Below are positions 1 through 12,455 of a stretch of 64,000 nucleotides of DNA, piece after piece. The stretch lies in the NCBI GenBank assembly GCA_037974665.1, contig CM075764.1:115072325-115136324 (forward strand), in the 5' to 3' direction. The notes under the pieces are model-generated. The model did not search any database. It was not told the origin of the DNA and saw only the letters and a program-made list of their open reading frames with translations. Both the position numbers and the translations under genes were made by a program. Source of the stretch: Ehretia macrophylla (lineage: Eukaryota; Streptophyta; Magnoliopsida; Boraginales; Ehretiaceae). The stretch's first letter is position 1. Each line of letters opens with the position of its first letter.

Positions 1-264
1 ATTTTGAAAAAACAATAAACACTGTTTGTGCAATTTTTTCTACAAGTATTTATATACAATAATTATATTATATTATATAATATATATATATATATACCTA
101 ACGAAAACACGTTTATGTTCTCTCTCCTTCTCTGTCTCTCTCGCTCTTTCTCTCCCTCTCCCTCACACACACATACACACACACGAATATATATATATAT
201 ATATATATCATTATATACATATATAGTTGGTTAGTGATACATTGATCAGGTGAGCTGAACGACC
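1..264 (+). promoter_or_regulatory. Upstream region and 5' UTR of the RHF1A-like gene, microsatellite-rich
   Basis: This stretch holds an (AT)n run at about 74-97, a pyrimidine (CT)n tract at 119-163, an (AC)n run at 163-185 and a second (AT)n run at 187-209, followed by the start codon at 265. CT-rich tracts are common in plant 5' leaders, so 119-163 is probably transcribed leader. The TATA element cannot be placed because several TATATA runs qualify. Confidence 0.4.
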
Positions 265-3200
265 ATGGCGAATGATACCGCTGCAGCTGCCTCATCACCA
301 TCACCGTCATCTCCATCTCCATCATCTGCTGTAGGAGCTGAAGCAATTATTGATGACGTCATCAACAAGGAAGAACAACATCATCAACAAGAAGAAGAAG
401 AAGACGGGTGCAGCATCTGTCTCGAGCCTTTCAGCTCTCACGACCCCCCTGCTGTACGTACACTTACACACACACAGAGATAATATATATGTATATATAT
501 ACACACATATATGTATATATATTGCATGCATCTTATACAAATGTGATCCTTCAATTGTTGTATTTTGTGAAATTAGAGTTTAATATTTATGTAATTATTA
601 GAATTTGTGTTTGTTGCGATCGTTTTAATTATAGCGTTAATCTGTCCGAGAGAAGAGACCATATATAATTTTGAGAAGGCGTAAATGAATTGAATTAATT
701 CGGATGTTATATAAGAGTAAATTAAAAAATAGTTTGTTAACTCTTTACGGAAAAAATGATATTTTTATCATTTATTTTTTATATTATGCTTTTTTGGCCC
801 TTAACTTTTTATTTTAGTGGCGCCTAGTCCTTTTTTTGTTATAACATTTTTTAGTCGTTTTTGCGTGGCATTTCACGCACTTTTTCTGTTAAAAAATGGA
901 TGGAAATTGGGAACAGAGTATTCGGAATCAAGTAAGTTTAGGTCGAAGTCACTTGTAGCTCTAGCATACTGTCTGCTCATCTACAGTGTCCGGTTGTCGG
1001 TTGTATGGGGGTATTTTGCAGGGTATTATAAAGAAGTAAAAAATAAAACATAAGTGAGGGAAAGTATTAATCCAATGTATTTAAAGGTAAAGACGAATAA
1101 GCACCTTTTTTGTGAGGATTGGAAACCCTGTAATTGACATTGTATCAAGTAGTTGAATCATAGTCTCTTACCATTAAATTGGCTGCACGAGCAGCAGCAC
1201 CAACAATGAGAAATCCACCATTGATTGGTAATTCGACCGACTCTTACAAAGTTCAACATAATCTACTGCACTAACTTTAAGTAAAGTAAAAAATGTTTGT
1301 ATATAAGTGCATTTTTGGTATTTTAAAAGTTAAATGCACCAAACCACAAGAGTGCACATTCGCCTTTCTGAAAATGTACACATTTTAGGAATCCAAAGAG
1401 TTTAATATGCTTTTTTCTGTATTATTCACAAAGCATTTTAGAGGCAAATTGTCAATCTTCGGTAACTTGAAACAATAATGTCTTGTATATTTGTTTTCAG
1501 GTGACTAAGTGCAAGCATGAGTATCATTTGCAGTGTATTCTTGAATGGTATGCACCACAACTGAGATTTCATCTTTTTCGCGCTCTCACGGTCTCACCCT
1601 TTCCTATTCAAATCAGAAGCGTGCCTTTGCATGTTTAAGGTTTTCCTCTTTAATTCCGTTGTTATTCGTAGTTAATAGTGTGTGCTTCTTTTCAGGTCTC
1701 AGCGAAGCAAAGAATGCCCAATATGTTGGCAGCTTCTAGTTTTGAATGATCCTTCTAGGTATTTTACACATTTTGCATCCAATAATCAAACATAATAAAT
1801 AATTTTTGCTCGTATTACATTTTGTTTTAATCTTCTATATGTAGCCAAGAGCTCTTAGCTGCAGTGGCGAGCGAGAGGGCTGCAAGGTCAAGATCCCATA
1901 TTCGCCTGATCCATGACGTCCATGAAGCCAACCATGTGAGTCTATGGTTCAACTTGATGGTGGAGTTCAAGTTTCTTTTATGTGGATCTGATGAGTTGCT
2001 TACTAAGTTAACAATGTGATCTTTCAGGTTGCTCCTTATGTAGACGATTCTGATTTTGAGGAGCGCATTATCCGGCATCTTGCTGCTGCTACTAGCAGAG
2101 CTCGTTATTTTCACAGAAAGCGAAGGCAGACCTCTTCTGGAATTGGTCCTTCGCAGATTCTTCCTTCTGCCCCCTTTGCAGATACATCAAATTTGCAGCA
2201 AATAAACAGCTCTCACGAAGAGTACCCTATTGCAGATGATACATTCTCAGATGCTGATTCACCAACTTCTGCCACACATTCTAGTGCCTCATCGGTGTTT
2301 CCATCTATCATCATAAACACGGAGTCCAGTACTGATAACCATAGACCAAGGTATCACCCGCATCATTCATTGTTTATATATCTAGTTAATCTTCATATAT
2401 CTCGTGGCCCTACGCTCTAAATTACTTTTCTTACGCAGTATGTAACAGTTGAACAACACTGGCTGCAGTATAAAGTGGTTAACCCCGGGCTGTCGAATTT
2501 CTTTGTTTCTCCTGTTGACTTTAGTACTAATTGTTCACCTTACAGGATTCTTCTCAATCAACCATCATCTGATAGTTCCCGAAGATCAGGCTCATCCGAG
2601 TTGCTCACCTTTAAAGAGTCGCTTAAATCTAAATTCTCTGCTGCATCAGCCAGGTAGGGGACATTCTAATGGTCACCCTTAAAATTGTTGGGACTTTGTT
2701 AACGCTAAGATTATTGCCATTTGGACCAGATGCAAGGAATCAATTGCAAAAGGCACGAATGGTTTCAAGGAGAAGTTACTGGCTCGCAATAGTTCGGTCA
2801 AGGAATTGAGTAGGGAAGTCCAGCGAGAGATGAGTGCAGGTATTGCTGGTGTTGCAAGAATGATTGATCGCCTGGATCTTACCTCAAAAAGGGGTGGAGT
2901 TCCAGTGCCGTTGTCAACCTCAAACTCAGCACATAAAGGGAAGGGTGTGCAAGAGAATGTAATGACACAAACTTCAAGTGGAAATTATGTGGAATCAACA
3001 CAGAATTCATGTTCTGATGTTCCTCAATTCGTCTCGAATACCATCCCCAGCCACCCTGAAGTATCAGGGCACGGTTCACGTTCTGATATTCCTCCATTCG
3101 TCTCCAATACCATCCCCAGCCACCCTGAAGTAACTGTTGCCCAGGTTTGTAGTTCCGTTTTCCATATTTTATGAAGGATGTAACAATTCTGGTTCAACTA

Positions 3201-3674
3201 CTTGTTTGCCAACACGTTATTAGTCTAATCAACTGATAAAAAATGCTCAAACCCAGGTTAACGTAGTACTGAACCTAAGTCATAAACTGAACACATCCTT
3301 TAAAGAATCAATGTGGGACGAAATGTTACACATAAAACCCGACCTCTAATTTCTCTCTGTATCACCATTATTGCCCAGACCTCTCATTTCTCTCTATATC
3401 ACCATTATCGGCATCTCTAGACTTCTATGTTTATCTGCATTACTGTCCTATCTGGTGCTCACCTTAACAAATGTCATTTTCTATAGGAAGTATTTTGTCG
3501 ATTACCTCAGACCAATCAATTGAATATTGATTAATACGTAATTAATCGAACACTACTTGAAAACGACTCTCTTTCTGCTCAAAAACAAATTTTATCACTT
3601 CAAGCATATTGATATTTCAATTAATCTTACAAATTTCTTTTCCTTTTCTTTTGCCTTTTCAGAGTAGAGAATGA
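265..3674 (+). CDS. RHF1A: RING-H2 E3 ubiquitin ligase, RHF1A-like
   Basis: Predicted exons: 265-453, 1501-1547, 1696-1758, 1845-1935, 2028-2350, 2546-2653, 2730-3144 and a last exon from 3663 ending at TGA 3672-3674 (about 415 aa). All borders are GT-AG and phases agree. After an acidic Ser/Pro/Glu N-terminus comes a C3H2C3 RING: C49xxC52, C67xH69xxH72, C75, C86xxC89, with the family string HEYHLQCILEW. A helical LLARNSSVKELSREVQREM segment near the C-terminus also matches RHF1A. In Arabidopsis, RHF1a and RHF2a help degrade a CDK inhibitor (ICK4/KRP6) during gametogenesis; that role here is by homology. The 3' end is the weak point: if intron 3145-3662 is retained, translation ends at 3174 with VCSSVFHIL. 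The 19-codon repeat at about 3009-3132 (SDVPQFVSNTIPSHPEV twice) is odd. It is the only plus-strand gene in the window. Confidence 0.88.
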
Positions 3675-4787
3675 GTTCTGTTCACTCCGGGAGCGTTGTT
3701 GAAGTGCAACTCCTGTTCTCTGCAACTTTCTAGCAAAAGGCATATTTTGCAAGCGACGTATGTCAAAGAAATCAATCTATCCCTCCTATGCAGATGATTG
3801 ATTTTGCGTCCTGCAATATCCTTTTCTGGACATTTGGAAAACTGAAATGACTACAGAAATAAGCCTTTTCATTGGTGTTATGTTTCATATTGTTAAGCGT
3901 TGAACAAGCCGTGTCTGCCTCTACGTGGGGCAACTGCCACGATAATGTATGGCGAAACCCACACTTTTCATTGTTATTTATTCTTCTTAAAGCTGGAGAA
4001 TTTTTGAGCTTGAAGTTTTGGAAACTTTTACGCTCTCTTATATTGTTCAAAGTTATTACGATTTTAAGTTGAACCTGAAGTTTTGGAAACTTTTCCGTAC
4101 TCGTATATTGTTGAAAGCTTTTACGATTTTATCTAGTGGGATAAGACTCAAATTGAGTTTATGATTCTTACAGAGCTCCTATGATCAAAACTCTTTAGCG
4201 AATGCATCCAACCGAGTAGTTATGACTCGTGCATTTCATGTTGCATGTGGCCTCAGAATATCATGCAAAGCGAGTGGGTGCTATGGCGTGGAACAGTTTT
4301 GGGCCGGGGTGCGGGACAGACCAGAAGAATGATTCATTTGAATCGATGAGCTTTTTCTGCCGAGAAACTTATATCACTTGGTGAACATCACCATCCTCGA
4401 ATATTGTAAGAATTCTTGTCTTACAAATGAAAATATGATTAACTCGCTCAAGTAAGGAAAAGAAAACCCATTCTTTAATCAAATTAAAATTAACCAAGTA
4501 CTAAATAACATTTCAGATTCAATCAGTGAAAGAAGCAAACTAAGCTCACCTGACAAGAAAGAAACATCATCGTATTGTGATTTATACTTCGAAAGCTCAG
4601 TTTTTACAGAAGAGTAACCATGTCCAACCCAAGGGGTTAAAGTTATAGGGGACGACGAAGGGATAATAACACAGGTGTTTAAAAATTAAGACACGGCGAA
4701 ATTTCAGCAGCAGTTATTTATATATGAGAAAATATACGGCTTTGAAAGCATGCTCATCAAAGTAGTATAAGAGAACCCGAAACCATC
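3675..4787. other. Convergent 3' spacer between RHF1A and PRXIIF
   Basis: No convincing ORF. It presumably contains the 3' UTR of the RHF1A-like gene and, at its right side, that of PRXIIF. A tandem duplication with a 65-bp period lies at about 4011-4131, with copies starting at 4011 and 4076. Confidence 0.5.
4011..4131. repeat. Tandem duplication, 65-bp period
   Basis: Two imperfect copies both begin TGAAGTTTTGGAAACTTTT, at 4011 and 4076, and both run on to an ACGATTTTA end. They lie downstream of RHF1A. Confidence 0.75.
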
Positions 4788-7491
4788 CTAGATCTGTCCC
4801 AAGATGTGATCCCCGCCAGAGACTTCAAACTCCGATGGAGCTTTCTCAACATTGAGAACCTTGACCTGGCCATTGTCCACAAATGCTGACCACCTGTATG
4901 AAAGATATGGGAGCATCAGCGCACGAAAAACCTTTATCCAATGATTGCAAATGCTTGACAATTCAGGGATAAATAATGTACGGATTGATAAGAACAAATG
5001 ATGCCATACCTATGAGAGCGAGGTCCAAGCAAAGCAGCAGAAAGATCAATAGACAGATCCAAACTCTTGTGGAAGCTCCCATCAAAGTCACCATAAAATT
5101 CAATCTATAGAGAGAAGAGAAATATAAATACTTTAGTCACACGGGTTCAGTTGGTCCTCATTTTGAGGATTGAAAGTGATAAGCAGACGAAACTAAATAA
5201 TGGAAATGCAGATACTGTCATGAATCAGCCATGCATCAAAAATAAATAAGTTTCAGTAGGTGATAGGACGGCCAAGGCCTCCACTGAGTTCCCCAATTTG
5301 CTATTTTGCTCCAAGAAATCTGTTATTTATTTGGAGGAGTTTCAACGCTCACCAATCTCGATATTGTGAAAAGAAGTAACATATTACTAATGGATATTGT
5401 CAAGGAAGCAACTATACAACATTACGTCCCTCGTTATAGTCTCGTTCCCAACTTCATGTTTATTAGCTTTGCTAATTGCAAAAAGATGTTACAAGACCAG
5501 ATATAAAGCACAGTTTATTTTGTGGAAGGTTAATAGATAAACTTGAGAAGAAACTTACAGCCTCTTTTGCTTGAAGCTTTTCAGCCCAACCATTCATAAC
5601 ATATGGATCATTCACAGATACACATATCACTGAATCAATCCCTTTGGCCTTGAACTTGTCAATGTTATCCTTATAACTAGGCACATGTTTGGCTGAACAA
5701 ACCCCTGTAAACGCACCCTGGAAGATGGTAAATCCAGCTCTGTTAGTTGATGCATACTAACAAGAAAGCAAAGCAAAAAGAATAAGAAGAGAAACAGAGT
5801 GAGGTATTACTAAATGTTCTTCCATAGTAAACATGTTATAAAAATAAAATTCTCCAGACTTTGGTGATCGTCTAGGGTGTTTATCGATTCTGCCTTTTAG
5901 GGGTACCTTCCTCTCAAGACATAAAAAAAGAAGAAGAGAGAGTGGGGGTTGTCGCATCTACATGAACGAAGGACAGAAAAGCTTGGCAGGACAGAGATTG
6001 CCCATGATCCGATGGACACTCAATAACATACATATCAGCTCAAGCATGCATATTTCTTCTACTACCCATTCTCAATGAGGAAAGAGGTCACCGAAAAGCT
6101 TGCTAGGCAAAACTAGAATAAACATATTAAAGACGCATCTATAAAATTTCTTCACTGAGGTTGGCAAAGGTACATCCACAAAGCAAAATAAACCATAAAA
6201 GGCATAGTAGACACCAACATCAAAGAGGGAAAATAAAAAGAGAATAAAATTCATAAATTCATTCCACCAGATATATCAAGTAATCTTCCGGAAACAATAG
6301 GCTTCAACTTCCATTATACTAAACTAATCTCCATCAAACAATACTAAGACGGTCTTTGGCTAAGCTTATCTTTTGGTGAAAACGTCATTCTGAGATCTTG
6401 GAAATGGAAATTTTTCGGCTCATAAGCTATTCTTGAGCTTACATCATAGTATGTTTTCAGTAAAACAACAAAAAAAACATATAAGCTAGACTGTGCAAGC
6501 TAAAAAGAGAGCTTATCTTAAAAGTACCCCAACCCCTGCTCATTTTTCTGAGTTCACACGCTCTGCAATTTAAGCTAGTTTGATCGACGAATTACCCTTA
6601 CGTATACTAACACACACATATGACACATAGAGCCACTCAGACACACACACACACCCGTCTTCAGGGCATTAGTATACTTGTTCTAAATACAAACTTGTAT
6701 ACATTTAGAAAACTCATATACATGTAAATATACACAAACACACACACACACACAGACATGTATAAAAGAATCATTACATGCGTATAATATGCTAATGAAC
6801 ACAACTTAAATATAAAAAAGAAATTATTGTCTTCGTGGTATTTGTATACTTACAGGTAGTCCAAAGATCACAACTTTCTTACTCTGAAAATTCAACCCAG
6901 AAAAAACAAAAACAAAAAATTCAAAATCAGCATCATTTAAAAAAACAAAAAACAGTAAAATTAACCTTTAAAAAAAAAAATAATGCATATATAGAGATAT
7001 ATAACTGCCTCTTACAAGATGAAACTGCTTACAATACACACTCAAATAGGTCCGACACTTTTACGGGCCCACACACAACAACAACTTCGTGAACCGAGCT
7101 AACCTTTTGTGTATATATATATATATATATGACGGCCTTTTGCAAAATGCAAGGCGAAAATGCTTACAATACACACTCAAATAGGTCCGACCCTTTTACG
7201 ACTCCGCGCATAGCAGCAGTTTCGTGAACCGAGCTATCTTTTGTATATATACATTATACATAAATACATAGAGAGTAGTACCTTGAAGATGTCTTTGAGA
7301 GGGGTAGTGGAGAAGTTAGAGGAGACGCCTTCGTCCCAAGTGCGAGCTTTCTGGAGAGAAGCATTGGGTGCAGCCGACAGCAAATCGCTGCCCACTGCAA
7401 TCGACGCGTAGCTTCTAGAAGCCAGAATGCTTCTGGCCGTCGTCAATGATGAAATCATCGCCGTTCGTTTCAACATTGCAGCTGCTGCCAT
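4788..7491 (-). CDS. PRXIIF: Mitochondrial type II peroxiredoxin (PRXIIF)
   Basis: Exons in transcript order: 7491-7282, 6883-6854 (only 30 nt), 5717-5559, 5104-5010, 4893-4788, giving 199 aa. The first ~35 residues are Ala/Ser/Arg-rich with no acidic residue, as expected of a mitochondrial presequence, followed by the PRXIIF-type stretch SLQKARTWDEGVSSNFSTTP. The LPGAFTGVCS motif places the peroxidatic Cys at residue 87; a second Cys at 112 (SVICVSVND) is 25 residues later, the spacing of type II enzymes with an internal resolving Cys. The C-terminus ends in GGDHILGQI. The enzyme reduces H2O2 and alkyl hydroperoxides in the mitochondrial matrix using thioredoxin or glutaredoxin (family knowledge). 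The 30-nt exon is easily missed by gene finders; its borders are supported by frame and by family sequence (KKVVIFGLP). Confidence 0.94.
6615..6755. repeat. Interspersed (AC)n microsatellites in PRXIIF intron 2
   Basis: Short (CA)n runs occur at about 6642-6654 and 6733-6754, in the 1.1-kb intron between the 30-nt exon 2 and exon 3. Confidence 0.55.
7027..7254. repeat. Direct repeat in PRXIIF intron 1, period about 135 bp
   Basis: Both copies begin GCTTACAATACACACTCAAA, at 7027 and 7162. They continue with ATAGGTCCGAC and later share CGTGAACCGAGCTA and a TTTTGT followed by (TA)n. The second copy ends about 30 bp before the exon 1 splice donor. Confidence 0.8.
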
Positions 7492-7567
7492 TTCTTTTCT
7501 TCTTTTCTTTTTTTTGCTAAGTTTTTGTTCTTTTCTTTCAGTTGAGTTTTTCAGAAAAGATTTAGTG

Positions 7568-7600
7568 GGTTTATATGTACTAGAACGAGTCTACACGTGG
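7568..7600 (-). promoter_or_regulatory. PRXIIF core promoter: TATA box and upstream G-box
   Basis: On the minus strand a CATATAAAC TATA-like box lies at about 7569-7577, some 80 bp before the ATG. A perfect G-box CACGTG (7594-7599) lies about 20 bp further upstream in the context GCCACGTGTAG, an ABRE-like setting. bZIP or bHLH binding is inferred from the motif only. Confidence 0.5.
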
Positions 7601-8900
7601 CAAGCTTAGGTTCGAGAAGTTCATTTTTTTTTTTTTTATAAGCTTAACCATGCTGACATATTGAAACCTTAAAAAACAAAAAACAAAAAAAAAAAACCTT
7701 GCTGACATTGAGTAACTACATTTAACTCAGACTGACTCGGTACTTTGATGTTTAATTATTAAATTTTGTATATAAAATTATAACATTATTAATAGATTTA
7801 TTCTTATAGTATTGTGTATATAAGGATGATTTTCTAACATATAACAATCATTTGTCTGTAGATAATCTTATATGAGTTATTTTATCGTCGCTCTATTTAT
7901 TCGATCTTTAAAATTACAAGTGACCTTCCATTTTGAACAAATAATTTTTTTTTAAATAAAAAGACATATATCCTTCTTCAATTGACGAGACTAATATTTC
8001 CCTCATTAGATACAAATACAATAGATACTTGGTGATTAAAATCGAGACTGTGTAATTCTCTTTTTTATTTGACTTTACCACTATATCGTCAACTTAATTC
8101 TCAATCTATTAATCTTGTCAAATTCTTTAGTCTTCTTTATCACTTGACATGAGCTAATGAAATTAGTTAGGGTTTCGTGTTGTAGCGAGTAGTTTCACAA
8201 TTACAAATTTACAGGATGACACTAAATTGATGAAATTTGCACCGCAACTGAATTATAAGTGCTTTGTTGACTTGGCTAAATAAGCACTAATACACTACTC
8301 ATTTATGTCGAGAGTAGTCTCCTATGTTAACTCTCGCGAGTAAAACCCCTACAATAATATAATATGTCTCAACTTCATACAAAGAATTTGATATGTTTAC
8401 GTCAACTATCAATTACCTTTTACCATCCTCCACTTCTATTTTAATTTGAGACCGACAATGATACGAAAAAAAAAACTCTAATAGATACTGAGTTAAAAGC
8501 AAAAGAATGTATGGAAGAATCCACTCACATACAAGTGAGCTCCACAGCTTGTGGGATCCACTACATGTGTCTAAAGTTAATAGTCAATCAAGGCCAACTA
8601 AAGAATTTTCAATGAAGGAAAATAATCGTTTGCATACATTTCTTACTATAAGAGTATGTACGATAAAACGGATTTCCACATTTTAGCAAAAAGGTTCTCT
8701 TTGTTTTTGGTTCATGTAAAATATTAAGATTGCACCGGAACAAAATAAGGTCGTTCAATGACTAAGGAGAGGAGATCAAGCATGAAAGAGACATCCATTT
8801 CATGACTCTTCTTTTCCACCCATTCACCTTTATATCTGATCAATCCATATAATTTGGTGTGTTAAATGTTGAAGTGAAGTTATAGAGAAAGAAATAAACG
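7601..8900. other. Spacer between PRXIIF promoter and the TSC10 3' end
   Basis: AT-rich, with homopolymer A/T tracts at 7627-7640 and 7674-7698. I see no coding exon. It should include the distal PRXIIF promoter. Confidence 0.45.
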
Positions 8901-8905
8901 ATCAT

Positions 8906-9167
8906 CTATGACAGTAGTTTCATCATCAGCGCTGAGAAAACACAATCACAATTACAGCATGTTACGTGAATGATAGACGCGAAGAATATGGAAAAAGAGA
9001 CTCTCAGCACGCAGAGCCTACTTGGTTGATGGCAGATAAGAGCAGCTGGGAATCCATCAAGCCGGGAGGATTCGATTCCCTTTACAACCATGACATCGTG
9101 TGTACACTTCAGATCCCAGAGTTGCCTTGCTTTACCAAACTCTGCTTCAGTACACTTGTGGCGTTGC
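8906..9167 (-). other. Probable 3' UTR exon of TSC10
   Basis: On the minus strand a good acceptor (TTTCTTTGTAG) ends just before 9167. The matching donor GTAAGTG begins at 10412, inside the TAG stop codon of TSC10. Splicing joins TA (exon end, 10413) to G (9167) and so recreates TAG. The downstream end of the exon is not defined. The 104-residue ORF here is not recognised as a protein and is read as UTR. Splicing is inferred from consensus sites only. Confidence 0.45.
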
Positions 9168-10411
9168 CTACAAAGAAATGATTTGCAAATTAAAGATGGC
9201 ATAAAGAGGAGGGCAAACACGTGCAGAGTCGTAATAGAGCCTTACCAAGAAGAACATAGGGTAATCAGAAATTACAAGTACAGCAACTTCCAATTTCAAG
9301 CATTTACTACTAAACATGCATTAGTGGCAGGTTACTAATGACAAAATGTTTGTTCGGATCATTTAAGCAATCACAATCAATCCAACAACTCAAAAATGCA
9401 GAAATTTCAGAATAAGCACAGTGAACAAAAGTACAAATATTTGGTCAAACTAATACATTACTTCATCCAACAATGAGTAGAACCAATATCCAATCGAAAG
9501 TGAGCAAGAATACCTAACAACCTACACCGACCACAAAAGTTTGAACGATTACAAGGCTTAAAATTGCTCTAACACTTGTCTTCAACCAAGACGAAATAAT
9601 TCAGCTAAAATTTGATATGAAGTACTTAATGACAGACAAAATGATCATGACTGCTTTGTGAAATGTGGACACAAGAATTTCCTTTTCCCATTCAATTCAA
9701 TTTACAACCTAGTCCTCTACTCTTCTTTACTTCGAAGGTAAATACCTAATCATATGAAGTCATTCATCTTAACCATTGTACTTCAAATAGTGTATGACAC
9801 GACCAGACTTGGTTTGAAAAGAGGTTTGCGAAAGGCAGCTCCTCACATCCAGCAGCAATTTCAGGGGTACTATAACTGTCCTATGAAAATAGAACAGACG
9901 ACAACGTGAAAGAACATATCTGTGCAAGCAGAAATTATTACAATCAACAGGATCTAAGATGCTTTCGGACAAAATTATACGTTTTATGACTTTCATATAT
10001 ACAAAATAATGTGAATCCCATGAATGGACAGACTAAGTGGTTTCAGTATTTCACAAAAGCTAATTTAATTAGTTAAATGACATAGAAGCTGAATTTATAG
10101 TCTAGATTTTCCAAGGTAATTCTTAAATTTTAGTTCAATGCTTCAAGCCAAAAGTTGATCGAATTAGAATGTAGGTTCACTTTGCATGAAGGTTGCAGAA
10201 AAGAAATTTACATAATTTTAGTGGGCATAAATTGATATCACTGGTAACTCTATTGGAGGGAAACTCATGCATACTACGGCACACTTCCTAATAGATTTTA
10301 CAAAGTGGGCATCTGAGAAGGAGAAGTGGGCAATGAAATCAGGAGGCTCTTCTTTCATAAACTATCAAACAAGAAATCCTGAGTTAGATTATCTAAGTTA
10401 TGAAGCACTTA

Positions 10412-11723
10412 CTACTTCTTCCGGGCATGCCACTTTTCAATGCTTCCATACCAGGTCCATTGGAAACATAGAGCTACAATACGTACTAGACCGGCAGCAA
10501 CAACCTCAATGAAAGCCATCAGGAATGACCTCTGAGGCGACATACCAGTAGTTACTATGGAGAGCAAGAGCCCCTCCAAGTTGCAAGGGACAATAAAGCT
10601 ACCGGATTTGATGCCGTCCAGAGCTTTTTTGGCTACCTCATCAGCTTTCATTGCAGCTGAGGAAGCTGCTATTATGCTAGTGAGCTCTGGCTTCCTTTTG
10701 TTTTCTGCAATAAGAAAGTTTCACAATTAGTTTTGTTAACAGGGTAATATAAAATTCCCAAGCAAATAAATTAATAATGTCCAGGCAACAGTAGGAAGAT
10801 TGATTAACTCTTCATATGAATATCGGCATGCACTACTGGGCAAAGGCACAGGAGTGACATGGATATGTGACGAGGCACAAAGAAGGAAGATTATAGATGT
10901 CAGCTGCTTTACCATGGAATCTGTTAAATATCACTCTGACGAAAACATTAAATTTCTCGTGGCTCAGGCAATATTCGACAAGCATTACCACAAATTTTGC
11001 ATATAAAATATAGCGGAAGCACATGATGTTCATATGTGATACGCCACCAAATAGAGTGGAAAGTACGGGAGGGACAAATAAAGATGTCTCATGCCCATGA
11101 CTAGCTGAATAATAAACAAGAATTAGCACGCAAGTTAAAAAGTAGGATTAAATTTTAATTCCGAACCTTCCGCCAGCCCTGGAGTATCAGTGTCTGGGGG
11201 AAAAATGAGTGACACGTGAATGTCATCTCCAATAACCTCCTGTTGCAATGCCTCTGCCATACCCCTGAGGCCAAACTTACTAGCTGAATAAGCTACATAA
11301 CCATATATACCAACCTACAAAAATATATAACATGAGATCACCAACAAATCATCCACACAATGCAGAAGGTAAAACATGAACCTGAATAAACAAATTTGCA
11401 GAACCATCGTACTTCATATTTCTAGACTCTCTAACATTACACTCGACTCATTCCAGACACATCCAACTGAGGCCGACTAAATTTGCATTATGTGTTATGC
11501 TGCTTATTGTGTCTTTTGAATAAGAGCTTGATTGCTCACATCATCACAATGTTTCACCTCAGAGTAATTTGAGAAACATTATATTATATAATGTATACAT
11601 AACCAAAATAATGACATATTTACAAAAATATATACACTGATACATGTATAACCATATAAAAAATACTATGAGAGCGAATAGTAAATTGTGGAAGTTGAGG
11701 CTGAGCTACAGATACAGTACATA

Positions 11724-11758
<35 letters not shown>

Positions 11759-12182
11759 ATATATATATATTTATTTATTTAAATATATATAATTGAATAA
11801 AAATTATCACGATATACTCGTAAGACGTTCATTAAGTATATTTATATACAACGTACACATACAAAAACTATAATACATGTCTAAGCATATATACATACAT
11901 AACCATTAAATTATCTAACTTGTATCACATCTACTAGTGACTACTACTTGCACACCTAAACTAGCTACTGAACGTATAAACGCAGATACATACATATATA
12001 CACTCACATACATGCATATATATTTAGAGTTTCAAATTTGAGAAATTATTAAGTATACACATTTGAAAATACACAAAATAGAAGAGTAATTACATCAAGT
12101 TAATATATATATATATATAGTTAAACAACCTACATTTTACATATATACAAATCTATCACTAACACACCAAAACTAGCTACCG

Positions 12183-12235
<53 letters not shown>

Positions 12236-12279
12236 ATAATTTAACATTTGAGGAATTATTAAGCGCCATAGCAAATAGT

Positions 12280-12330
<51 letters not shown>

Positions 12331-12423
12331 TCACATCTATAAATACATATCTAATTTAACATTCCAGAAATTATAAAGTATACACATTTAAAATAAATAA
12401 AATAAAGAGTAAACACGTTATAT

Positions 12424-12455
<32 letters not shown>

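Noticed and set aside
8906..9220. 104-codon minus-strand ORF with CTEAEFGKARQLW
   Set aside because: No family match; better explained as the TSC10 3' UTR exon, since a good acceptor lies inside it at 9167.
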